Origin: Planctomycetota bacterium
GTDB lineage: Bacteria; Planctomycetota; UBA11346
Length of the DNA: 64,000 nt
Direction of reading: 5' to 3'
Assembly: GCA_014193115.1 (NCBI GenBank)
Contig: BJHQ01000002.1
Location: 72,815-136,814 of the forward strand
Shown here: in pieces, positions 8,288 through 15,825 of the stretch
Position numbering within the stretch: the stretch's first letter is position 1
Layout: each line of letters begins with the position of its first letter
The notes under the pieces: model-generated
Told to the model about the DNA's origin: nothing
What the model saw: only the letters and a program-made list of their open reading frames with translations
The model's database searches: none
Position numbers and translations under genes: made by a program

Positions 8288-11200
8288 TCATGGCTTGCCT
8301 TGGACCTGGCGCCACGCGGGTCGCCACCACCACGGCGCGGCTGGTCCGTCGACCACCGCTGGGGCTTCTGGCGATCGGCGGGCCTCAGCCCGCAGCAGCA
8401 CCCTGAGCAAGGCCGGCAGCCGGTCCGGAGCGGCGCGCAGCACCGCCACCGCCCGAGCAGGACGATCACCGGCGGCAGGCAGGCGCAGCCGGCGGGCGAC
8501 CGTCCAACGCCAGTCGGGGGGCTGGGCTTCGCCGCCGCCGAGGATTTCCGGGCTGGTGTCGCCGCCCTGGATTTCGATCGGTTGGCTGGTGCCGTCGTCG
8601 AACTGCGGTCCGGCATCGCCGAGGCGCAGCGATAAGGTCGCTCCCGCGGGCACTTCGGCGGCGATCAGCAATTCGTTGCGGCCCAGGGCCACGGCATAGC
8701 GGCAGGTGCCCACGGTCTGCCAGGTCAGCCGAGCATCCTCTGCCAGCACGCTGGCATCCACCGGAATGGCATCGACCGACAGGGCCGGCAGCATCGGCCC
8801 AGCGGCGGGCGGCGGTTTGATCGGCAGGTACTCGAGCCCAGTCGGAGTCATCAGCAGGTAGGCCCCGGGCAGCACCAGCAGCCCGGCATTGGCCGGATCA
8901 TTGGTCAGCTGGTGGAGGGCCCGCACTGCGCCATCGCGGCCGAGATCGAGCAGGGCGCCGCCGCCATCGCCGTGGCGCAGGAGCAGGGCCACGCCGTCGG
9001 GATGAGCCTGGCGCAGGACCTCTTCGGTGGCGGTGGGCAGACGGGTCTCGGCCACCACGGTGCCGCTGCCCGGATCGATCTGGGCGATGGTGGTGCGGCC
9101 TTCGCTGCGCACCACGACCGCGACTGCGGCTTTGGCCTGGGGATCGGGGCTGGTGATAGCCGACGCCCCGGGCTCCAAAGGCAGCAGGCGGCGCACGGCG
9201 CCGCTGGAGCGGTCGAGCACCGCCACCCGGCGATCAGCGTCGAGGGCCACCACCGCATCGCCTTGGACCGCCAGCAAGGCGGCACCTTGGGTCTGCCAGG
9301 CGACCCGGCCGAGCCCGAGATCGAGGGAGGCCAAGGTCCGGCCGCTGGCGAGGAACAGGCGCAGGCCATCAAGACTGGCCGTCGCTCCCGAGAAGCCCGG
9401 CACCAGGGCCAGCACCCGGCCGCTGGCGACATCGACCAGGCGTCCGGGTTGGGGATCCTCGCCAGGCAGCCACAGCGCGGGGCCGATCTGCACGGCGCCC
9501 TTCAAGGCCGTGGCCTGGCCTGGCAAACGCCACAATTCCTTGGGTTTTCCTTCGGAGCCTGGCCTGGCGTTCCACGCCGCCAGATCGTCGCCGTCGGTGG
9601 CCACGACCCAGCGTCCTTCGCCGATGAGTATGGCAGCAGGGGTATCGTCGGCCTTGTTCGCGTCAGCCGGCGGGGCGTAGCCCGACCACAGCTCCTGGCC
9701 GGTGACCAGATCCATCACGAACAATTGGTTGTCCTGCCGGCGCTCCTGGGGCATCAGCGACCGCGCCACCAGGATTCCGCCAGCGGCCGTGATCGGCTCG
9801 ACCAGGTCGGTGCCCAGGTTGCCGGTCAAGGTCACAGCGACGCCGCCGCGTTCGACCTCGATGGTGAACGGCGCCCGGGCCGGCATCGCCAGCACCTGCG
9901 GAACCAGATCGCGGCTGAAATTCTCCACCGGTGCGCCGTTGAAGGACAGGATCCGATCGCCGTCGAGCATGCCGGCGCGGGCCGCCGACGTGCCGCGCAG
10001 GATCCGCACTGGAACTCCCGCCCGCTGGGCCGGGAGGTTTCCTCCGGCCGGGACCGGTTCAGGAGTCCACTGCACGCCGAGCATCGCCCGCTGGCCGCGC
10101 CGCCACCAGGCTTCGCTGCCGTCGGACAGGCGCACGGCGGTCAGGGCGCCATCGGAGAAACCGACGGCCAAGCCGTCGGCCACCACCACCCGGCCGCCGC
10201 GTCGCGACTTGCTCGACCAGCCCGCAGGCGCCACTGCGGCGGGAACTCCGGTGCCGCCGGTCGCGTTGGACTTGGCCGCCAGCGGCATCGGGCCCAGGCC
10301 CAGCCGATGGAGTCCGCTTTGCGCCAGCAGGTGGAGATCGACCTCGATCCGGTCGCGGACCGGCACCGGCCGGGTCGGACCGGTCAGGCAGCGCCGCCAG
10401 GCGTCGGCGGCAGCGTCCCGGTCATTGATGGTCTCGGCGCGGCGGCCTTCCCACCACAACGCCTCCACGGCCAATCCGGGATCGTAGACCGCCAGTGATT
10501 TCAGTGATGCCAGGCCAGCCGCGGTGGCGATCGGATCATCCAGCGACAGATCCAGGCTGCGCCGGATCGATCGCGCCGCCCGCTCGGCCACCGCCGGATC
10601 TGCGCCCGCAGCCAAAGCGCGCTGCCACATCCCCACCGCCTCGCTGCGGTTGCCGCGGGCCTCGTGCAGCGCGGCCAGGCTGGCCAGGCGGCGGTGGTCC
10701 TCTGGATGGACAGCGACCTCGCCCTGGAGCCGTGCGAGCAGTTCGGCCGAGGCCCCGAGGCCATGCACGCGGGTGCGTTGGCCGACCGTCACGACCCCGC
10801 CGCCGACCGACAGGTGATAGGGTTCGCCGACCCCGCGCATCGCTCCCGCGGCGGATCCATCGCTGCGCCTGAGCAGCTGGATCCCTTCGCGGCCCGCCAC
10901 CAGCACCCGGTCGGTTCCGATCGCTCCGGCTGGTTCGATGCAGCGCCGGGCCAGGGACCAGCGCGGTTTCGGCGTTGGACCGTTGACATCAAGCAGCGTG
11001 ACCGCCCGGCCGGCGAGCAGGGCCTGGCCATCGGCGACTGCGATCACCTCGTCGCCGGAACCGTCGCCGCGCCACACGCGGGGCGACGCATCGCCCGGCA
11101 GCAGGGCCAGGGTCAGGCCCGGCGCATCCGCTGGCGTGGCGACCACGACCCGGCCATCACCGCCCAAGGTGGTGACGCGAGCGGGTGCCCGCGGATCGAA

Positions 11201-12484
11201 CTGGGCGTCGCGCTCGACGCTGTAGCTCCACATCCGGCGGACCACGCCGTCGGCCGCGATCCGCGCCAGGCAGCCGGTGTTGGACAGGACCACCACCGTG
11301 CCGGCCTGGACCGCCACCGCCGGGGCCACCGCCATGCCATTTCCGAAAAAGAAGAACTGACCGCGGGTCATCCGTCCGGCCACCGTCCGCCACACGGTCC
11401 GCCCGGTGCCGGCATCGATGCCGGTGACCACCAGATCCACCGCACCGGAATCGACCTGGCGGTTTTCAGCGACCACCACTAGGCGGCCGAGAGCAACCGG
11501 CGCCGACACCACCACTCCGGCGTCTTCGGCCGGGCCGCTGGTCCACGGCTTGTCCCACAGCGGACGGCCGATGCGGTCCACCGCGGCCACCACCGCGCTG
11601 CGGGTGCGCTGGTCGATGCCGCTCGCGGCATAGCCGTTGCCGATCGCCACCGGCGCGGCCTGGGCTGGGGCGGTGTACACATCCCCGACGGCGATGGGCT
11701 GGCCGAGCACCTGGCCGACCAGCGGATCGATCACCAGCAGGCGCCGGCCGTCCGCAACCGCGGCTTCGCCCTCGCTCGACAGCACCGCCAACCGCGGGTA
11801 GCGCGGCGCCGGTTCGCCGGGCTCCTTTGGCGTCGGTGGAGCTTCACCGCCCAGATCCAAGGACCACATCGGCTCCAGGCCGTCGAGATCGGTCGGCAGA
11901 GTGGCGACAGCGGCCGCCTGGATCAGACCAGCGGAAGCGGCGAATCGGGCGCTGCGGGCAGCATCCCGTTCGTCGCCGGCGAGATTGGCCAGCTCAAGAT
12001 ATGATCCCAGCCGTCCCCGGTCCCAGGCCCGATCGGCGAGCAGCCGGGCGGCCGTGGCCGCGGCGGTGGTGGACGGGTACGAGGCCACCAGCTGGCCCAG
12101 GGCCTGGTCCGAACCGCCGGAACCCAGCGCATCGGCCAGCCTTCGGTTGGCGGCGCCGGTGAAGGTCGCCGCGAATTGCTCGGCCAATCCGGCTTTCTTC
12201 AATTCGGCCGCGACCAGCTCGGCCACCGGAGCGGCGACGCCGGATCGCGCCACCAGGTCGCGGCCGTTGGCTTCGAGCAACCGTTGGGCCCGCTCGAGCA
12301 AGGCGCCGGTGGCCGCTGCGGAACGCTCGGCCTTGGGATCGCCCGTCTGGGCCAGCTGGGCGAGGACCTCCTCGGCCTCGCGGCGCACCTCCCACGGCGT
12401 CGCCACTACCGGATCGGCGGCCCAGCCAGGGATGGACAGGCCGGCGGCGAGCAGGCTGGCGACGACGGCGATGCGGCAGTCCAC
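8288..12484 (-). CDS. Very large exported PQQ-like beta-propeller protein with PDZ domain
   Basis: A GTG start at 12484 gives 1398 residues beginning with a signal peptide (VDCRIAVVASLLAAGLSIPG, then WAA). The frame stays open upstream but only across the divergent promoter and the HAD gene, so the longer version is unlikely. Residues about 250-560 and 900-1250 carry repeated blades of the PQQ/WD40-like type (for example TVWRTVAGRMTRG, ATDGDDLAAWNARP). The part between them has TPR-like helices (HRRLASLAALHEARGNRSEA). A PDZ domain lies around residues 810-895 (VRILRGTSAARAGMLDGDRI). The protein should be periplasmic or attached to the cell surface. The double-propeller plus PDZ layout suggests a scaffold or envelope-quality role, not an enzyme. 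It is the first gene of a likely operon with acpS. Confidence 0.75.
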   Translation of the reverse strand: MDCRIAVVASLLAAGLSIPGWAADPVVATPWEVRREAEEVLAQLAQTGDPKAERSAAATGALLERAQRLLEANGRDLVARSGVAAPVAELVAAELKKAGLAEQFAATFTGAANRRLADALGSGGSDQALGQLVASYPSTTAAATAARLLADRAWDRGRLGSYLELANLAGDERDAARSARFAASAGLIQAAAVATLPTDLDGLEPMWSLDLGGEAPPTPKEPGEPAPRYPRLAVLSSEGEAAVADGRRLLVIDPLVGQVLGQPIAVGDVYTAPAQAAPVAIGNGYAASGIDQRTRSAVVAAVDRIGRPLWDKPWTSGPAEDAGVVVSAPVALGRLVVVAENRQVDSGAVDLVVTGIDAGTGRTVWRTVAGRMTRGQFFFFGNGMAVAPAVAVQAGTVVVLSNTGCLARIAADGVVRRMWSYSVERDAQFDPRAPARVTTLGGDGRVVVATPADAPGLTLALLPGDASPRVWRGDGSGDEVIAVADGQALLAGRAVTLLDVNGPTPKPRWSLARRCIEPAGAIGTDRVLVAGREGIQLLRRSDGSAAGAMRGVGEPYHLSVGGGVVTVGQRTRVHGLGASAELLARLQGEVAVHPEDHRRLASLAALHEARGNRSEAVGMWQRALAAGADPAVAERAARSIRRSLDLSLDDPIATAAGLASLKSLAVYDPGLAVEALWWEGRRAETINDRDAAADAWRRCLTGPTRPVPVRDRIEVDLHLLAQSGLHRLGLGPMPLAAKSNATGGTGVPAAVAPAGWSSKSRRGGRVVVADGLAVGFSDGALTAVRLSDGSEAWWRRGQRAMLGVQWTPEPVPAGGNLPAQRAGVPVRILRGTSAARAGMLDGDRILSFNGAPVENFSRDLVPQVLAMPARAPFTIEVERGGVAVTLTGNLGTDLVEPITAAGGILVARSLMPQERRQDNQLFVMDLVTGQELWSGYAPPADANKADDTPAAILIGEGRWVVATDGDDLAAWNARPGSEGKPKELWRLPGQATALKGAVQIGPALWLPGEDPQPGRLVDVASGRVLALVPGFSGATASLDGLRLFLASGRTLASLDLGLGRVAWQTQGAALLAVQGDAVVALDADRRVAVLDRSSGAVRRLLPLEPGASAITSPDPQAKAAVAVVVRSEGRTTIAQIDPGSGTVVAETRLPTATEEVLRQAHPDGVALLLRHGDGGGALLDLGRDGAVRALHQLTNDPANAGLLVLPGAYLLMTPTGLEYLPIKPPPAAGPMLPALSVDAIPVDASVLAEDARLTWQTVGTCRYAVALGRNELLIAAEVPAGATLSLRLGDAGPQFDDGTSQPIEIQGGDTSPEILGGGEAQPPDWRWTVARRLRLPAAGDRPARAVAVLRAAPDRLPALLRVLLRAEARRSPEAPAVVDGPAAPWWWRPAWRQVQGKP

Positions 12485-12611
12485 GGGAGGTGCTACGTTA
12501 AGGGGCAGCGAAGCAGCTGGAAGCACTCCGCCTGGGCGAGCTTCGCGACCTGACGCCGCCGATCCAGATCGCGGGGCTCCCCTCAGCCGGTTCCGGCCGT
12601 ACAAGCCGGCC

Positions 12612-13277
12612 ATGCCCGCCCATCGCCCTGCCGCCCTGCTCGTCGACCTCGACGGCACCTTGGTGGATTCCGAACCGCTCCACTTCGAAGCCCATCGCCG
12701 CCACCTGGCCGCCCACGGCATCGCCATCACCATGGACGATCTGCATGGCAATATCGGCAAGGGGGATCTCAATTTCTACGCTGAACTGATGAGAAAACGC
12801 GGAATCACCGGCGATGCTGCGGCCTGGGTGGCGGAAAAGACCGACGTTCTGCTGGGTATCTATCAGAACGAAGGGCTTGCCCTTGGCCGCGGCGGCCAGG
12901 CCCTGGTCGATTGGGTGGTCAGCAAGGCGCTGCCGCGGATGGTGGTGACCAATTCCGAGCGCCGGCTGTGCGTTGCGGCCCTGCGCGCCGCCAAAGTCGA
13001 CCGCATCTTCCACAGCCGGGTGGTCCACGAGGACTCGTCGAACCACAAACCCCATCCCGCGCCCTATCTGCTGGCTGCCGAGCGATTCGGAGTTCCAGCT
13101 GCTGATTGCCTGGCCATCGAAGACAGCGAACCCGGCGTGCGCGCCGCGGTGGCCGCCGGCTGCCGCACCGTCGGGGTCTATGGCCTGGTGCCGGCAGCAA
13201 CCCTTCAGGCCGCCGGAGCCCATTTCCTGGTCGATCAGATCGGCGAGGTCGTGCGGATCCTCGAAGGAGTGGCGTGA
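12612..13277 (+). CDS. HAD-superfamily phosphatase, beta-phosphoglucomutase-like
   Basis: The start at 12612 (MPAHRPAALLVDLDGTLVDS) gives 221 residues, typical of the subgroup; the much longer open frame upstream is antisense to the propeller gene. All four HAD motifs are visible: DLDGT with the nucleophile Asp and acid/base Asp (I), VVTNSE (II), HKPHP lysine (III) and AIEDSEPG (IV). A helical cap lies between motifs I and II. Such enzymes dephosphorylate sugar phosphates or interconvert glucose-phosphate isomers; the substrate cannot be read from sequence. Its stop overlaps the GTG start of the nucleotidyltransferase gene, and it heads a four-gene plus-strand operon. It is divergent from the propeller gene, with about 127 bp between the starts for both promoters. 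Confidence 0.85.
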   Translation: MPAHRPAALLVDLDGTLVDSEPLHFEAHRRHLAAHGIAITMDDLHGNIGKGDLNFYAELMRKRGITGDAAAWVAEKTDVLLGIYQNEGLALGRGGQALVDWVVSKALPRMVVTNSERRLCVAALRAAKVDRIFHSRVVHEDSSNHKPHPAPYLLAAERFGVPAADCLAIEDSEPGVRAAVAAGCRTVGVYGLVPAATLQAAGAHFLVDQIGEVVRILEGVA

Positions 13278-13846
13278 CCTTTCCGAGCATCGACCTTGCG
13301 GTGGTTGATGCCGAGCCCGATCGCTGGCGCCGGGTGCTGCTGGTCATCGCGTTGCTCGACGAAGCCTTAGGCGAGCGGGAACCGCACCGCCGGCCGACCG
13401 TGGTCGGAGGATCGGCCGTGGAATTCTGGTCCACCGGCGGCTATGCCAGTCGGGATATTGATGTGGTGGTGTTCGATCGGGATGCTGCCGCAGCGGTGCT
13501 GAAACGGTCTGGTTTCGAGCAGATCGGCCGCCATTGGGTCCATACCGCCAGCGATCTGTGGATCGAATTTCCGGGCACGGTCCTGACGTATGGTCCAGAG
13601 GCCTACCAGCGGATCGCTGACGTATCTATTTCTGGGCATCAGGTCCAGGTCATCAGCGTCGAAGACCTGGTCATTGATCGGCTCTGCTCGGGTCGGGACG
13701 CTGACGTAAGTTGGGCGCGCGAGCTGGTCGCGCTGCACCAGCCAAGCATCCGTCCCCAGACGCTGCGCGATCTCGGCACTCTCAACGGCGTTGCCGTCCT
13801 CGCCCAGGTGGACCGGCTTCTAGCTGATACGCAGGTCAGGTCATGA
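13274..13846 (+). CDS. Minimal nucleotidyltransferase-fold protein (DUF6036/AbiEii-like)
   Basis: The GTG start at 13274 overlaps the HAD stop (GTGA) and follows an AAGGAG ribosome site, so I prefer it over the longer open frame upstream. The 190-residue product carries the nucleotidyltransferase signature: VVGGSAVEFWSTGGYASRDID, where GGSA begins the loop and DID supplies two metal-binding aspartates. A later VISVEDLVIDRL resembles the helix in DUF6036 and AbiEii antitoxin-associated nucleotidyltransferases. Proteins of this fold transfer nucleotides to small molecules, RNA or proteins, and some act as toxins in type IV-like toxin-antitoxin pairs. The next gene overlaps it by 4 bases and could be a partner. 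The family call is by motif only. Confidence 0.65.
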   Translation: MTFPSIDLAVVDAEPDRWRRVLLVIALLDEALGEREPHRRPTVVGGSAVEFWSTGGYASRDIDVVVFDRDAAAAVLKRSGFEQIGRHWVHTASDLWIEFPGTVLTYGPEAYQRIADVSISGHQVQVISVEDLVIDRLCSGRDADVSWARELVALHQPSIRPQTLRDLGTLNGVAVLAQVDRLLADTQVRS

Positions 13847-14190
13847 CCCGCCACATCGATGCAGACGCCTTCCGTAACGAAACCCGACAGCGGGCAGTGG
13901 AAGTGCGTCGTCGCCTCGGCGTCTCCCTGCACAACGAGACGCCCCACGACGACGAGCACTGGCGCATCCAGTTGCTGCTTGATGCCGCCCGCCTGGCGAG
14001 GCTCCAGGCTTGTGGCGCCTGGCGGCAGGTCGGCCCACGCGAGTACGCCGTGCAGACCACGATCGAGCAACAGGCCGCAGCCGAGCATCGGGTGCCAGCC
14101 GAGCAACTGGTCCCAGCCGAGCAACTGGTCCCAGCCGAGCAACTGGTCCCAGCAGAGCAAAATGCCAGCCTCGGCGAAGCCGATGACTGA
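13843..14190 (+). CDS. Small hypothetical protein with VPAEQ repeat tail
   Basis: The 115-residue product (MTRHIDADAFRNETRQRAVE) starts on an ATGA overlap with the nucleotidyltransferase stop. The N-terminal two thirds are charged and predicted helical, with no family I can name. Four VPAEQ units in tandem, encoded by an 18-bp DNA repeat (14092-14160), precede an acidic end (LGEADD). It overlaps the methyltransferase start by 8 bases. Small proteins coupled to nucleotidyltransferases are often antitoxin or partner subunits; that is a hypothesis here. The tail repeat may vary between strains. Confidence 0.6.
   Translation: MTRHIDADAFRNETRQRAVEVRRRLGVSLHNETPHDDEHWRIQLLLDAARLARLQACGAWRQVGPREYAVQTTIEQQAAAEHRVPAEQLVPAEQLVPAEQLVPAEQNASLGEADD
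14092..14160 (+). repeat. 18-bp tandem repeat encoding VPAEQL
   Basis: The unit CAGCCGAGCAACTGGTCC is repeated about three and a half times in frame near the 3' end of the small hypothetical gene. It encodes (VPAEQL)3 followed by VPAEQ. Each unit keeps the reading frame, so slippage would lengthen or shorten the protein tail without breaking it. Confidence 0.85.
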
Positions 14191-14893
14191 TCCGCAAGCC
14201 AGCGAGCCGGCCTGGTGGAAGGACGCTTTCACCGCCGACTATCTGAAGATCTACGCCCACCGCGACGACGCCGAGGCGGAAGCGATGGTCGAGCGGCTGA
14301 TGCCGATGCTCGCCGGAATTCCCGGTCCGGTACTCGACGTCGGCTGCGGCGGAGGTCGCCATCTGGCGGCGCTGCGCCGCCGCGGCCTAGCCGCGTTCGG
14401 CCTGGATTACAGCAAGGATTTATTAGCAGCAGCGACGGTCCGACCCGAGCTGCCCGGCCGCCTGGTGCGGGCCGACATGCGCGCCCCGCCGATCGCTCCC
14501 GGCTCTTGCGGCGCGGTGCTGCTGCTGTTCACCGCTTTCGGCTATTTCACCGATGAAGAGAACGCCGCCTGCCTGAAATCTCTTGCTGAATTGCTGCTGC
14601 CCGGCGGAGTGTTGATCCTCGACCTGCCCGATCCGGAAGCGGTGAAGGCCGGGCTGGTGGCGGAATCGCAGCGGATGGTGGATGGCCGCTTGGTGCGAGA
14701 ATCCCGCCGCATCGTCGGCAACCGTGTTGAAAAAACCGTTCGGATGGAAGATGGGCGGGAGTGGAGAGAGTCGGTGAGATTGTTCCATCCCGAGGAAATG
14801 CAAACCATGGTTTCTTCTAGGTGCATTTCACTGACAACAACGGTCATGAACCATCAACGATCCTTTTTGTATCACTTCAAAAGACCGCTATAG
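14183..14893 (+). CDS. SAM-dependent class I methyltransferase, possibly with replaced C-terminus
   Basis: The ATG at 14183 overlaps the end of the previous gene and gives 236 residues (MTDPQASEPAWWKDAFTADY). The SAM-binding motif VLDVGCGGGRHLAALRRRG lies at about residues 53-71, followed by FGLDYSKDLLAAA (motif II), LVRADMRAPP, a LLLFTAFGYF post-motif and LLPGGVLILDLPDPE. These place it with class I methyltransferases of the small-molecule type; the substrate is unknown. From about 14780 the DNA becomes AT-rich, and the last 30 or so residues (after HPEEMQTM) do not look like the usual family C-terminus. The gene may therefore have been joined to foreign sequence carrying the pseudopilin. 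It is the last gene of the HAD/nucleotidyltransferase operon. Confidence 0.75.
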   Translation: MTDPQASEPAWWKDAFTADYLKIYAHRDDAEAEAMVERLMPMLAGIPGPVLDVGCGGGRHLAALRRRGLAAFGLDYSKDLLAAATVRPELPGRLVRADMRAPPIAPGSCGAVLLLFTAFGYFTDEENAACLKSLAELLLPGGVLILDLPDPEAVKAGLVAESQRMVDGRLVRESRRIVGNRVEKTVRMEDGREWRESVRLFHPEEMQTMVSSRCISLTTTVMNHQRSFLYHFKRPL

Positions 14894-14913
14894 TGCACCT
14901 TGTCGGCTATCAA

Positions 14914-15825
14914 TTAGGGCGGAGGAACCGCAAAATTAGAAGCTTCGCTCGCGGCGCTGTCATTTTTATTTTTTGCATATTGTAAATAATCCGGATATTG
15001 GAGTTCCCAATATGGAATGGTCCAAAAAGAATTTAAAGCCAACGATAAATTATTCACTTTCCTTTTCAGATAGTTTTCGGACCCAGTCGCCTTCCAGGAA
15101 TAATGATGGTAACAGCGAAGAATTGGAACGCCCGTCGATGGAAATGAGGCACCGAGCTGAGTTCCACCAGCCATCGGTCGACCCGATTGTTGCTGGTTCC
15201 TTTTTCCCATCTGCCAAGTCTTGCGTTCATCTGGCAGCATCCCCTGTTCTGCCGATGAATAATTGGCAAAGAAGAACCCAACAAAATTTATGTTTCTTGT
15301 TGTGTCATAAAATTTCAGCATATCGCTACTCCCTTCAAAAAAATAACTGCATGGGGTTTCAATCATAAAGGTATAAGCGCTACCTCCGCTGCTACCGTCG
15401 TTCCATGAAGTAGGTCTCCCTGCTTGCCGATCTGAACTATGCGTCCCCCTTGTTGAATCCAGCGGACAAATGAATGATTTATCAGAAAATCCCTCTTTGG
15501 CCAAATCCCGAGCGTTAAATGGAAATAAATCATCGTTCGACATGGCATATATGGTCATTCCCTTGGCGATTTGCGACAAGTTATTGTCACACTTGATATC
15601 ATTCGCCATACTCATCGCCATCCCAACTGCAGGGAATAATAATCCGGCAAGCACGCCGATAATGCTGATCACCACCAGCAACTCCATCAAGGTGAAGGCA
15701 AGTCGAGGCGTCACTTTCCCAAGGATCTTCGGAGCTGTTCCTGTTACCTGGTAAGCATTGCCCCGGCTCTGCTCAATCAGGGCCGTTTCCGCGCCGAGCC
15801 TCGCTCCGGAGTGATGGCAAATCAT
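14914..15825 (-). CDS. Pseudopilin with prepilin-type N-terminus, AT-rich
   Basis: The frame encodes 303 residues with a type IV prepilin/type II secretion pseudopilin signature, LAFTLMELLVVISIIGVLAG. The cleavage-site residue before Phe is Ala where Gly is usual; the Glu at +5 is present. The rest (CDNNLSQIAKGMTIYAMSND, FPFNARDLAK, FICPLDSTRG) matches the large family of secreted prepilin-like proteins abundant in planctomycetes and Lentisphaerae. The ATG at 15825 overlaps the stop of the LD-carboxypeptidase gene, but gives an unusually long leader; a GTG at 15714 would give a normal short leader. Base composition is far more AT-rich than its neighbours, suggesting recent transfer. It probably forms part of a pseudopilus or is an exported surface protein. 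Confidence 0.8.
   Translation of the reverse strand: MICHHSGARLGAETALIEQSRGNAYQVTGTAPKILGKVTPRLAFTLMELLVVISIIGVLAGLLFPAVGMAMSMANDIKCDNNLSQIAKGMTIYAMSNDDLFPFNARDLAKEGFSDKSFICPLDSTRGTHSSDRQAGRPTSWNDGSSGGSAYTFMIETPCSYFFEGSSDMLKFYDTTRNINFVGFFFANYSSAEQGMLPDERKTWQMGKRNQQQSGRPMAGGTQLGASFPSTGVPILRCYHHYSWKATGSENYLKRKVNNLSLALNSFWTIPYWELQYPDYLQYAKNKNDSAASEASNFAVPPP

Noticed and set aside
13639..14232. Minus-strand ORF with repeated LLGWDQ
   Set aside because: It is the complement of the VPAEQL DNA repeat and the nucleotidyltransferase end.
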